DNA of 64,000 bases from an uncultured Clostridia bacterium (lineage in GTDB: Bacteria > Bacillota > Clostridia > Christensenellales > UBA1242). Below are positions 15,465 through 23,738 of this stretch, in pieces (position 1 is the stretch's first letter; each line of letters begins with the position of its first letter). A program made the translations under genes and the position numbers. The DNA lies in assembly GCA_934747885.1 (NCBI GenBank), contig CAKVHE010000001.1:434001-498000 (forward strand), in the 5' to 3' direction. Below the pieces are notes generated by a model, which saw nothing but the letters and a program-made list of their open reading frames with translations, searched no databases and was not told where the DNA came from.

Positions 15465-16649
15465 ATGACAAAAAAAATTACAGAATACGAAAAAAACAAA
15501 CAAGCTAAAAAACAACTACTTGTAAGAAATGAATTTTTGTATCACAAAAACTCTGACGGAAAGTATGATTTTCCAATTATAAAGAAACAAGATATAGATA
15601 TTAAAAAGATCAAATTTTTAAGTTATACCGATTGCAAACTGAACGATGGAGCAAACAAAGATAAAACCATACACTTTTTTACATATGATTGGAAATTTGA
15701 AAAAGTTTATGAGGAACCTAGCAGTGAATTAGAAAAATTAAGTCAATATTACTGCGTATTAAGTCCCGATTTTAGCATTTTCACCAATATGCCATTGGCA
15801 TTACAAATTGAAAGTATTTTTAAAAATAGATGGTGCGGTGCCTATTTCCAAAGTAAAGGTATAAGAGTTATCCCCACAATTAGTTGGGGAGATGAAAAAT
15901 CTTTTGATTTTTGTTTTGATGGTATCGAAGAGGGATCAACTGTTGCTGTTTGCACTTACTATCGCGAAAACTGCGAAGATGATTTTATGCCTGGCTATAA
16001 TGAAATGATAAAAAGAATAAAGCCCCGTCAAATTATTTGTTATGGCGAACCATTTAAAAGCATGAAAGGAAATATCGTCGAATTTTTGCCAACGACGTAT
16101 GAATGGACCCGAGAACTGTCTTGGGACGACCTGGCGCGATTTAAGTGGGAAAAGCAGCATTTAAATATATGCGGGCTAAATAAATCTGATTTTAAGTATT
16201 TTGATTACGACGACCCCTATGCACTTGATCAACTAAAAAAGTGTGACGTTTGTGGCAAAATTGTTGCCACCGATCAATACGGCAATGGTAAATGCAAAAA
16301 CTGTGGGTGGCACAACAACCATTCGGCAAACAAATTTCCAAACTCTGTCGAGTACCCCAATATGGTTTCTTTAACCAAGGCAAGGGCACAATTTGCCGCC
16401 AATCAACCATTTTCGCCTAGTTTTGAAGATTTTGTTGAAGCGTTAACAAAATACAGCGAAATGGAACTGGAATATAATGGTACTACTTTTTATGTTTATT
16501 TCTTTAGCGGCAAGCAGGTTGCGTTTGGGTGCAAAAATTTTGAAAAGCGCTATTTAAACCTGCAAGATTTTATTGAGCATGCAAGCATTAACAACGCTTT
16601 ACTAAAAGACATTTGGAAAGAGATAAAAAACGCCAATTATATGTCATAA
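15465..16649 (+). CDS. DUF4417 protein fused to a zinc-ribbon module
   Basis: The start at 15465 follows a GGGGG ribosome binding site. Longer upstream frames overlap the previous gene and are rejected. Residues ~45-215 are a DUF4417 domain, with SYTDCKLNDG, NMPLALQIE, NRWCGAYFQSKGIRVIPTISWGDE, FDFCFDGIEEGS and ICYGEPF. This family of unknown function is common on phages and integrative elements. From residue ~220 a second module starts: DDLARFKWEKQHLN, a four-Cys ribbon (C260, C263, C277, C280) and a C-terminal ~110-residue alpha/beta segment. That second module is shared with the gene at 16830, so the protein looks like a recent fusion. Confidence 0.8.
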   Translation: MTKKITEYEKNKQAKKQLLVRNEFLYHKNSDGKYDFPIIKKQDIDIKKIKFLSYTDCKLNDGANKDKTIHFFTYDWKFEKVYEEPSSELEKLSQYYCVLSPDFSIFTNMPLALQIESIFKNRWCGAYFQSKGIRVIPTISWGDEKSFDFCFDGIEEGSTVAVCTYYRENCEDDFMPGYNEMIKRIKPRQIICYGEPFKSMKGNIVEFLPTTYEWTRELSWDDLARFKWEKQHLNICGLNKSDFKYFDYDDPYALDQLKKCDVCGKIVATDQYGNGKCKNCGWHNNHSANKFPNSVEYPNMVSLTKARAQFAANQPFSPSFEDFVEALTKYSEMELEYNGTTFYVYFFSGKQVAFGCKNFEKRYLNLQDFIEHASINNALLKDIWKEIKNANYMS

Positions 16650-16675
16650 TTAACTTCTATATTAAATTGATAACC

Positions 16676-16790
16676 TTCCCTATTTTTAACCAAACTTACA
16701 AGTACTCCACAGTGAGATGTGGAAAAAGGCAAGTTTTTTAAAAACTATTTTGTAATGATTTGCTATATTGGACGAAATAAGTTATAACAA
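16676..16790 (+). repeat. Intergenic repeat module, diverged copy D
   Basis: A diverged version of the module: TTTTTAACC, CTCCACAG (CCACAG at 16707-16712), GATGTGGAAAA, then a stretch matching the end of copy B (TTAAAAACTATTTTGTAATG and TTTGCTATATTGG). The terminator hairpin part is degraded. Confidence 0.65.
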
Positions 16791-16829
16791 AATAGACATA
16801 TAATTTGGGTTGGCGTGAGGAATTGCAGA

Positions 16830-17504
16830 ATGCACAACGAAAACAACTACAACAAAATGGAACCATCCAACAATTTTAAAACTGAATTTGGAAAACTTGA
16901 CCAGTTTTTGCCAAACGAACTTTCTTATGAGCAAAAACTGAATTTGCTAAAAAATTTGCTTTCGGCTGACGACCTGGCGCGATTTAAATGGGAAAAGCAG
17001 CATTTGAATGTATGCGGGCTAAACAAATCTGATTTTAAGTATTTTGATTACGACGACCCCTATGCAAAAGATCAAAGCGTTAAGTGCTCAATATGTGGCA
17101 AACTGGCGTTTAAGGATCAATACGGCAATGGCGAATGCAAAAACTGTGGGTGGCAATTTAGCCGCGACGAAGAAGAGCTTGAAAAAACTGCGGGCATAAG
17201 TTATCCAATGTTAGTAACCCCCACCACGGCGCGAGAACAATACAAAAAGGGGTTACCATTTAAGGCAACCTTTAAGGAATTTGTAAACGGCTTGTATTAT
17301 TATAGTGAAATGCTATTTGAATATAAAAATGTAATGTATGAGGTGTTTTTTGGAGAAAATGACAACATAATTTTATGCTCAAAAGATATGCAAAACGAAT
17401 ACACTTCACGAGCAGACTTTGAAGCCAATGCCAATATTGATGGCATCCTATTAAAAGATTTATGGAATGATGTGAGTTTTGCCGGCTTTATGTACTGCGG
17501 TTAA
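16830..17504 (+). CDS. Zinc-ribbon protein, paralogue of the DUF4417 fusion's C-terminus
   Basis: A 224-residue protein. After a 45-residue N-terminus of its own comes the module DDLARFKWEKQHLN with ribbon cysteines 86, 89, 103 and 106 (CSICG ... CKNCGW) and a C-terminal domain with a KEFVNGLYYYSEMLFEY strand-helix. Bases 16968-17066 match 16125-16223 of the upstream gene at about 95 of 99 positions, far more than the rest of the two genes. The start at 16830 follows GAGG; an in-frame GTG at 16815 is less likely. Function unknown. Confidence 0.75.
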   Translation: MHNENNYNKMEPSNNFKTEFGKLDQFLPNELSYEQKLNLLKNLLSADDLARFKWEKQHLNVCGLNKSDFKYFDYDDPYAKDQSVKCSICGKLAFKDQYGNGECKNCGWQFSRDEEELEKTAGISYPMLVTPTTAREQYKKGLPFKATFKEFVNGLYYYSEMLFEYKNVMYEVFFGENDNIILCSKDMQNEYTSRADFEANANIDGILLKDLWNDVSFAGFMYCG

Positions 17505-17516
17505 TTGCCTTTTGCG

Positions 17517-17593
17517 CAGCCCCCACTATTGGGGGCTTTTGTTTTGCGGTTTTTAACAAAATGTGTAAGTTTTCCATAGTGGGCTGTGGAAAT
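17517..17593 (+). repeat. Intergenic repeat module, copy C
   Basis: GCCCCC-ACTATT-GGGGGC hairpin (17519-17536) with T-rich tail (terminator of the gene above), TTTTTAACA (17550-17558), TTTTCCATA and the palindrome CCATAG-N4-CTGTGG (17574-17589). About 300 bases to the next gene hold only this element and a promoter. Confidence 0.8.
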
Positions 17594-17762
17594 TGTTGAT
17601 GTTTTGCTTGCGTTTAATAGGTGTTTACAAATGGCTTAAACTATTGGCGGACAAAGTCTTTCCTTATATGTGCGCTACTGGACAAGCAATGTGTTGACTT
17701 TCTTTATTATTTTGCGAACGCGCAGGCAGAATAAAATAATTTTGGCAATTTGTTTGGGCAGG

Positions 17763-17791
17763 TTGGCAAAAGCGGTAAAGTGTGGTAAAAT
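17763..17791 (+). promoter_or_regulatory. Promoter for the 17808 gene
   Basis: TTGGCA (17763-17768), 17 bases, TAAAAT (17786-17791) with extended TGG. Confidence 0.65.
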
Positions 17792-17807
17792 ATGTATGGA
17801 GAATTTT

Positions 17808-18947
17808 ATGACAAAAACAATAGGGCGCAAAATAGATTTTGAGTATTACTCACTTGATGACAAAGAAAAAATTGATTTTTTTGCCAGTCATGGTTATTTG
17901 CCAAATACCACCGACCCAAGCGAAAAGTTTAAGCCAAGCAAAGATTTAGATTTTGAGCGGTTTATGTACCTACCATCCAAACTAAGAGATGTAACGGGTG
18001 CAAGTTCAAAGGCGTTTGTCCGCGTTAAGGCAGACACCATTCCAGACTATGACAAACTGACCACAAAAAGCGCTTATGTTACCTACCTTGACGGCGTAAA
18101 AAAACAAGATCGTCCAAAAAATATTTCCTGCTTGTTAAAACGCACATTTTTTCCTTATAGCGCCTTTGAAGAGGCGGCAAGCCGTAGTTTGAACGCACTT
18201 GACATTCCTACCGTGTTTAATAGCCTAGTAGCCGACCCATTTTCGGGTGAACCTTCTACTTGCCTGTCGGTGGACTGCGTAAAGCAAAATGAACAAATTT
18301 ATAGTTTGCTTGACCTGACCAATTATGATTGTTCCATACTTGAACCTTTAAGTTACTGGCACAAAATTTTGGACTACGCCCTTTTGCGTCAGCAAGCGCA
18401 ACAAGCGGACGGATACGAAATGGCTAACAAACTTGACGAAAAATCAGTAAAGGCCATAAAATCTGCACTTTGCGAGCAATATTTTGCTCAACTGTATCTA
18501 TTAAACAATTTAGATTACAGTGCGTTTAATGCCTGCATTATTTGCAAAACCGAAACGCAAAACGGCATCACCACCACCCATAGTCCACGCCTTGGACCCG
18601 CTATGGACTTTGAGTCTTGCGCCAGTTTGCTTTTTGATGAAGCAGAAACATCCGGCAATATTGAAAGCGTCAACATAATTGATGCGCAGGAACGATTTAA
18701 GTCAGGTCTAGGCGATAATATTCGTTACTTTTTAAGCGAGTACCCTACCGAAGCAGAAAAATTTTTAAGTTGTTTAAAAACGTGCATTAACGAAAACAAA
18801 CTTGCACGGCTTGCACCTACCGGTGACGACGAAGTCAACCTAACCTTGCGCCAATTTTACACTCTCATAAACAACAACTGCAAAGAATTGTGCGCGTCTA
18901 TTGAAAAAGAAAAGGCGCTAATGGAACTTGGCATCGAAAACGAATAA
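17808..18947 (+). CDS. Hypothetical protein, 379 residues
   Basis: Not recognised. The start at 17808 (MTKTIGRKIDFEYY) lies 6 bases after GGAG. The protein is mixed alpha/beta and contains several Cys and a patch (ACIICKTET then SPRLGPAMDFESC, about residues 240-275) loosely like the substrate loops of HipA-type kinases. Catalytic Asp/His spacing could not be confirmed, so no function is assigned. No signal peptide or membrane segment. It is convergent with the AAA+ gene across a shared terminator. Confidence 0.6.
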   Translation: MTKTIGRKIDFEYYSLDDKEKIDFFASHGYLPNTTDPSEKFKPSKDLDFERFMYLPSKLRDVTGASSKAFVRVKADTIPDYDKLTTKSAYVTYLDGVKKQDRPKNISCLLKRTFFPYSAFEEAASRSLNALDIPTVFNSLVADPFSGEPSTCLSVDCVKQNEQIYSLLDLTNYDCSILEPLSYWHKILDYALLRQQAQQADGYEMANKLDEKSVKAIKSALCEQYFAQLYLLNNLDYSAFNACIICKTETQNGITTTHSPRLGPAMDFESCASLLFDEAETSGNIESVNIIDAQERFKSGLGDNIRYFLSEYPTEAEKFLSCLKTCINENKLARLAPTGDDEVNLTLRQFYTLINNNCKELCASIEKEKALMELGIENE

Positions 18948-18979
18948 CGCGACCCCTTTACAATTTATTTTTTGCAACA

Positions 18980-19008
18980 AAAAAGGCTTTCTAATTGAAA
19001 GCCTTTTT
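18980..19008. terminator. Bidirectional terminator
   Basis: Perfect stem AAAAAGGCTTTC / GAAAGCCTTTTT with loop TAATT between convergent genes. It serves both strands. Confidence 0.9.
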
Positions 19009-19009
19009 A

Positions 19010-20665
19010 TTATTCATTTTCGTTGTCTTCGTTTGCGCTTGCGGTTTGAAACTTGACTGGTTGCATTGGCTTGATTACAACTTGGCTTTTTCCACAGTCG
19101 TCTGTGGCAACAGTTGCCTCAAAGTCTACATATTTGTCTTGCTCTTCAAAAAAGTCCACCAATTTGGCAAAAAATTGTTGCTCTATTAGTTTGTACATTC
19201 CGCGCACGCCAAACTTGCCTTTTTGCGCTACTTGCGCGCACGCCGCTGCCAAACTTGGATCTAGTTTGTACTTTACTGAAAGGTGCTCGCGAGCAAAAAT
19301 TTTTGCAAGCACCCTATTTACATATTTTTCAGCAATTGTGGTATAGTCTTGCAAAGACAAGTCTTCAAACTCAACGAGTTTCATTCGACCGAGTAGTTCA
19401 GCCGGAAAAGCTTTTTGTAAGCGTTCGGTTAGCGGTGGTTCAGCTATCTTCTTTTCTTCTAGCGAAGAAGTAAAACCTGCCACACGAACTTTAGACATTT
19501 TTTTGCCGTCTTGCCCCGCATTGCTGGTTGCAACAAAGGTAAAGTTTGAAACATCGTACATTTTGCCTCTAACGTTTAGAGTACCTTCGCCAAACATATT
19601 CATAAACGCGGTTTTTACTTGTGCGTTACATTTTTCAAATTCGTCAAGTATAATTACGCCACCATTAGGGTGCGCTTGCACATATTCTAGGAGAACTGGC
19701 GGTTTGTCCGAACCAACATACCCCATTGGCGAGCCAACTATGTTGTTTATGTGTGAAGCATCGTGCATTTGGCTAATATCTATTAGGCAAGGTTTGGTTT
19801 CTTCGCCATAAATGGACTTACAAATTGCTTTTGCCATTTCAGTTTTGCCCACACCGGTTGGCCCCAAAAATAATAGGACATCAGGACGTTCGTCATCTTT
19901 AAACACCCTGCCCTTTAAATAACTAACAATTTCTTGTTTGGCTTTGACTTGCCCCACTACTTCATCCAAATAAGCCGTTTTTATTTTTTTAACTTCGGCA
20001 GCATGGGGTGTGCTTGTTTTTTGTGGCTCGGCAGTAAACTTGTTTTTTTGTTTGGCCTTTTTTTCTTTTACTTTTTCATAACATTCATAGCCAATAAAAA
20101 GATTTTCTACATTAGCAAAAAAGACATCGGCCTTTGAGCCTATCTCAGTATATGCCTTTACAAAAAGTTCTATGCTCCTTTCAAAGGCTTCTGCGTCTGC
20201 AATCAGTTTTGCGTCTGGTTCGGCATAAGTTAAATCGCAGGTGTTAAGCTTGTCGCAAATTGCCTGATATCTCACAAACAAATAACTATCTATTATGCTA
20301 AACGGATCGTGCAAAAAAGCACCAATTAGACCATTTTGCAGATCTAATTTTTGTAATTTTTGCTCTGGCCCCTCAACTTTTAGTCTATCCCAAAAAGACT
20401 TTTTGCGTGGTGGCACAGCGCGTATTTCTTGTCCAATACTATCTTGCAAAAGCCTTAAATCTTTATATACGCCTTGCAAAAATGGTACGGTATCGGTGCT
20501 TGAAAACTCTGCACAACGCTCCAAATAAACATGCAATAATCGGCTAATTTTTACTACATCGTTTTGTTTGTAGGTATATTCATACCCTTCGCTCTTTAAA
20601 TATTCGTTTAGCGCCATGGTAAGTTTTTCTTCACTTGGCACCAAACTGGTAACTTTTTCCGCCAT
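19010..20665 (-). CDS. ClpB/ClpA D2-type AAA+ unfoldase-like protein with novel N-terminus
   Basis: The 551-residue protein has a single AAA+ module of the ClpA/B D2 type: Walker A GPTGVGKT (268-275), pore loop GYVG (315-318), Walker B VIILDEFEK (337-345), an ELLGRM segment and sensor-2 GVRGMYKLIEQ. Residues 1-~230 match no Clp N-domain or D1 module that I recognise and are probably a helical adaptor region, with a Lys-rich linker at ~197-210. Neither a UvrB-like motif nor a ClpP-binding IGF/IGL loop was seen. It may be a substrate-specific disaggregase. It has its own promoter and a GGGGG ribosome binding site. Confidence 0.85.
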   Translation of the reverse strand: MAEKVTSLVPSEEKLTMALNEYLKSEGYEYTYKQNDVVKISRLLHVYLERCAEFSSTDTVPFLQGVYKDLRLLQDSIGQEIRAVPPRKKSFWDRLKVEGPEQKLQKLDLQNGLIGAFLHDPFSIIDSYLFVRYQAICDKLNTCDLTYAEPDAKLIADAEAFERSIELFVKAYTEIGSKADVFFANVENLFIGYECYEKVKEKKAKQKNKFTAEPQKTSTPHAAEVKKIKTAYLDEVVGQVKAKQEIVSYLKGRVFKDDERPDVLLFLGPTGVGKTEMAKAICKSIYGEETKPCLIDISQMHDASHINNIVGSPMGYVGSDKPPVLLEYVQAHPNGGVIILDEFEKCNAQVKTAFMNMFGEGTLNVRGKMYDVSNFTFVATSNAGQDGKKMSKVRVAGFTSSLEEKKIAEPPLTERLQKAFPAELLGRMKLVEFEDLSLQDYTTIAEKYVNRVLAKIFAREHLSVKYKLDPSLAAACAQVAQKGKFGVRGMYKLIEQQFFAKLVDFFEEQDKYVDFEATVATDDCGKSQVVIKPMQPVKFQTASANEDNENE

Positions 20666-20694
20666 AGTCTTCCCCCTTGACCTGCTTTGATTAA

Positions 20695-20722
20695 ATTATA
20701 TCACAAAAGCACGGTATGTCAA
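20695..20722 (-). promoter_or_regulatory. Promoter of the AAA+ gene
   Basis: Minus-strand TTGACA (20717-20722), 16 bases, TATAAT (20695-20700) with extended TGA. No CIRCE or CtsR-like operator is visible nearby. Confidence 0.88.
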
Positions 20723-20856
20723 TACACCACTTTTGCCCTTGCGCGCGAAAAACTAAGTAATTTATGATGTAAATTTTATAGCTTTTGGGTTCCAAAATCG
20801 CCTTATTTGCCACCTAAAAGTAAAACGCAGATATTGCGCAAACCACCTGACATAAT

Positions 20857-20893
20857 AACTATTCGCAAAACAAAACCCGTTTTACGAATAGTT
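20857..20893. repeat. Inverted repeat in the 745-base gap
   Basis: AACTATTCG-C-AAAAC pairs with GTTTT-A-CGAATAGTT around a seven-base loop. It is followed at 20926-20948 by a second inverted repeat, TTTTGGCAA / TTGCCAAAA. No gene is visible in 20723-21369. Confidence 0.6.
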
Positions 20894-20983
20894 TGATGCA
20901 CGCCGACGGGCACCTGAGCCTTTAATTTTGGCAACAATATTGCCAAAATGGCAAGATTTTGATAAAAATCTACCAAAAATGGG

Positions 20984-21118
20984 GGATAATTATACCGAAT
21001 TATCCTGGGATAATTCACCTAATTATACCCCGAATTATCTACTACCCCCCACGAAATTCCGTGCAATTCTCGAGGATAATTATAGGATAATTCGCCTGAA
21101 TTATACCCCCGAATTATG
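20984..21118. repeat. Array of GATAATT / AATTATC motifs
   Basis: Within 135 bp the motif AATTAT (in GATAATT or AATTATC form) occurs at least nine times in alternating orientation, often preceded by GG or followed by CC(CC): GGATAATTATACC, GAATTATCC, GGATAATTC, AATTATACCCC, GAATTATC, GGATAATTATAGG, GATAATTCGCC, GAATTATACCCCC and GAATTAT. It is not in a coding frame. It looks like an iteron- or operator-type protein-binding array. Confidence 0.75.
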
Positions 21119-21369
21119 TCTGCTTAATAATAAAGGTAAAGAGTAAAGATAAAGAAAATATTTATTAAACACTAGCAAGGTTGTTGCAAGCAACTTAAAC
21201 CACCCAAGACAAGCATTGTGCCTTACGGCGAGCGTGAGCGATAAATAAAAAACATTTTTTAATTCTTTTTTTAGCCCTTCGCCTAAGAGTAGGGTAAAAA
21301 TATCTTTTGCCAAGCAATTGGCTTTAAGCAAATTGCAAATTGGTTTTTGCCAAAGCAAATTTTTTGCAT

Positions 21370-21402
21370 AAAAAAAGCAAACCACCTAAGTAATGGTTTG
21401 CT
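21370..21402 (-). terminator. Terminator of the zinc-ribbon membrane protein gene
   Basis: Minus-strand stem AGCAAACCA / TGGTTTGCT with nine-base loop followed by a T-run. Confidence 0.82.
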
Positions 21403-21410
21403 ATGGTTAG

Positions 21411-21881
21411 TTATTTGGTTTGCTCTTTTCCACAATGGTTGCAGAACTTTGAGCCTTTTTCAATTTCCTCGCCGCAATGCAAGCAGGTTGTTTTGTCTTC
21501 TAGCCCGTTTTTTACTGCCTTTGCTGTTTTTTCGACAGCTGGGGAAACGATATCCGCCTTTGTATCTGCCATTTGGGTTAGTTGTTGCTTGTTTTGTTCT
21601 TGCATATAGCGTTCACTTGCAAGACGCATTTTTGCAATTTTTGCCGAAAAGCCCATAAAAAGCATTGGCAAACTAAACACAATTAAAAATATACCTGGGA
21701 CAAACAAAGCGGGATTGGCAATCTTTTTGCCATCAAACCCAAATTCCATTTTAAACACAAAAAAGCCTAGCACGGCAAGCGTAATGCCTGCCACTAGCGC
21801 ACCTAGCCCCAAAAGGCGCAATACCAAAAGATGTTTTGGCTCTTTTAATTCTGTTTGATTGATTTGTTTGTTTTCTTCCAT
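21411..21881 (-). CDS. Zinc-ribbon membrane protein
   Basis: The start is set at 21881, where ATG follows GGAG by six bases. The 156-residue protein has an N-terminal polar segment, two membrane helices (about residues 20-45 and 57-76), a Gln/Lys-rich coiled linker and a C-terminal zinc ribbon, CLHCGEEIEKGSKFCNHCG (the zinc_ribbon_2 type). Function unknown. Such proteins are common in clostridia as membrane-anchored scaffolds. Confidence 0.75.
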   Translation of the reverse strand: MEENKQINQTELKEPKHLLVLRLLGLGALVAGITLAVLGFFVFKMEFGFDGKKIANPALFVPGIFLIVFSLPMLFMGFSAKIAKMRLASERYMQEQNKQQLTQMADTKADIVSPAVEKTAKAVKNGLEDKTTCLHCGEEIEKGSKFCNHCGKEQTK

Positions 21882-22118
21882 TTTTTTCTCCACTGGTTAT
21901 ATTATACCACATAACAACAATTTGAGCAACAAATTTGCAACTTGTCTGGCATTTTTGCCCGGTAAAAAATTTTTTTTGGGTACAAAACCCTTGCAAAATA
22001 AAGCCTTTTGGCGCGCTCGTGCAAAAAAGTGTGGTAACAAACTTGCAAAACCAAAATTTGTACTTTATACTGGTTTTAATCTCGCGCGCGAAAACTTTTG
22101 CGCCAATAACAAAAAACA

Positions 22119-22151
22119 AAAAGAACTTACTAAAATTTAGTAGGTTCTTTT
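22119..22151. terminator. Terminator after the RluA-like gene
   Basis: Sixteen-base near-perfect stem (AAAAGAACTTACTAAA / TTTAGTAGGTTCTTTT) followed on the minus strand by a T-rich tract. Confidence 0.85.
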
Positions 22152-22174
22152 GCGTTAATACTTTTGGAGGTGAG

Positions 22175-22876
22175 TTATTTTATGAGCAAGTATTTTTCGA
22201 TGTTAAACTTTTTCCACATCAATTCTTCTTCCGGTGGGTAGCAGATAAAGCGCATACGGTCTTTTTGTGTTGGATGTTCAAGCACAAGTTCCACCGCATA
22301 AAGATTTAATAGCCCTTTTGGTGATTGTTCCTTGCCATACTTGGCGTCGCCGTAAATTGGCGTTCCTATTGTTTTAAACTGAACTCTAATTTGGTGCGAC
22401 CTACCGGTAAGCAAATGCACCTTGACAAGTGAATATCCGTCCACTGTTTCTAGCACTTCGTATTCTAGTTCTGCCTTTTTGGCGCCCTCAGAAAGTGCCG
22501 GAACCACAACCACGGTATTGGTTGCAGCGTCTTTTTTGAGATAGTGTGTAAGTTTGCCCTTTTTATCTCTTGGGCAGCCACAAAGCACTGCAAAATAAGT
22601 TTTTTCGGCAGTGTGCGAATTAAATTGTTCGCTAAGTCTGCTTGCCGATTTTGAATTGCGCGCAAACACCATTACCCCGCCGGTTGGCCTATCTAGTCTA
22701 TGCACCAAACCAATAAACACATTACCTGGTTTGTTGTATTTTTCTTTTACATAATCTTTTACCATTGTAAGCATATCGCGGTCGCCCGAACTATCTTCTT
22801 GCGATGGTATGTTTTGTGGTTTTTCTACCACAACAATTGCATTGTCTTCGTACAGAACTCTAAATTCGTCTTTCAT
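22175..22876 (-). CDS. RluA-family pseudouridine synthase
   Basis: Converts uridine to pseudouridine in rRNA or tRNA. The catalytic motif HRLDRPTGGVMVFARNSKSASRLSEQF is intact (Asp in HRLDR), as are the later YEVLETVDGYSLVKVHLLTGRSHQIRVQF and GDAKYG segments. The start at 22876 follows GGGAG and overlaps the end of the methyltransferase gene by a few bases, so the two are co-translated. At 233 residues it lacks an N-terminal S4 domain. The target base is not predictable. Confidence 0.92.
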   Translation of the reverse strand: MKDEFRVLYEDNAIVVVEKPQNIPSQEDSSGDRDMLTMVKDYVKEKYNKPGNVFIGLVHRLDRPTGGVMVFARNSKSASRLSEQFNSHTAEKTYFAVLCGCPRDKKGKLTHYLKKDAATNTVVVVPALSEGAKKAELEYEVLETVDGYSLVKVHLLTGRSHQIRVQFKTIGTPIYGDAKYGKEQSPKGLLNLYAVELVLEHPTQKDRMRFICYPPEEELMWKKFNIEKYLLIK

Positions 22877-22877
22877 A

Positions 22878-23729
22878 TTACTCTCCCACAAACCACGAAG
22901 AATTTCCGCAAGGCAGATAAATTCCTTCGTCGGTCTTTATACCTATTTCGTCACTACAAAAAGTGCCGTTTTTGCCCTTTAAACATTCACGCAATACATT
23001 TTCCATTGCTGTTGCGCCCAGCCCTGTTGTATATGAATTTATTAACACAAACAACGGTTTGTCGCTTAAAACTTTTGTTGCAAGTTTTACAAAATCTAGT
23101 ATGTTGTCTTCTAGTTTCCACACTTCGCCATTGGCTCCGCGGCCATAACTTGGTGGGTCCATTATTATGGCGTCGTAATGATTGCCGCGCTTTATTTCTC
23201 GCGTTACAAACTTTTGGCAGTCTTCCACAATATACCTAACCGATGCATTGCCAAGACCGGACAAGCCTATATTTTGTTTGGCGCGTTCTACCATATTTTT
23301 TGCGCTATCTATGTGAGCCACACTCGCCCCCGCACTGGCGCATGCCACTGTGGCACCGCCGGTATAAGCGAACAAATTTAGCACCTTTATTGGTCGGTTT
23401 GCCGACTTAATTAGGTCTATCATTTTTGCCCAGTTTGCCGCCTGCTCAGGAAACAATCCCGTATGCTTAAAGCCCATTGGCTTTATTAAAAACTTTAAGT
23501 CGCGCCACCCCACCGTCCATTCGTCGGGGATAGATTTGTTGTATTGCCACTTGCCACCGCCCGTGCTGGAACGCAAGTAATGCGCGTCGGCAAGTTTTGG
23601 GTTTATGCTTTCGCCCCAAATTATTTGTGGATCGGGACGCAAAAGTTTTACTTTGCCCCAACGCTCCAATTTTTCACCTTTGCCGGTTTGCAAAATTTCG
23701 TAATCTTTCCATTCTGCGTTAGATTGCAT
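22878..23729 (-). CDS. Class I SAM-dependent methyltransferase, RlmI/RlmK-like
   Basis: The 283-residue protein has a Rossmann methyltransferase core: motif I NLFAYTGGATVACASAG (about residues 117-133), then an acidic HIDSAKNMVERAKQN, and motif IV IIMDPPSYGRG, as in the RlmI/RlmK family of 23S rRNA methyltransferases. It lacks the N-terminal PUA domain of RlmI. Ribosome binding site AGGAG. It lies directly upstream of the RluA-like gene, consistent with rRNA modification. Confidence 0.88.
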   Translation of the reverse strand: MQSNAEWKDYEILQTGKGEKLERWGKVKLLRPDPQIIWGESINPKLADAHYLRSSTGGGKWQYNKSIPDEWTVGWRDLKFLIKPMGFKHTGLFPEQAANWAKMIDLIKSANRPIKVLNLFAYTGGATVACASAGASVAHIDSAKNMVERAKQNIGLSGLGNASVRYIVEDCQKFVTREIKRGNHYDAIIMDPPSYGRGANGEVWKLEDNILDFVKLATKVLSDKPLFVLINSYTTGLGATAMENVLRECLKGKNGTFCSDEIGIKTDEGIYLPCGNSSWFVGE

Positions 23730-23738
23730 ATTTTTCTC

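Noticed and set aside
13957..17593. A second chromosomal origin at the intergenic modules
   Set aside because: The modules have DnaA-box-like nonamers but no trios, AT unwinding tract or dnaA/dnaN neighbours.
22162..22240. GGAGG followed by ATG on the plus strand, antisense to the pseudouridine synthase end
   Set aside because: The frame is only 19 codons and overlaps a conserved gene; the site is probably chance.
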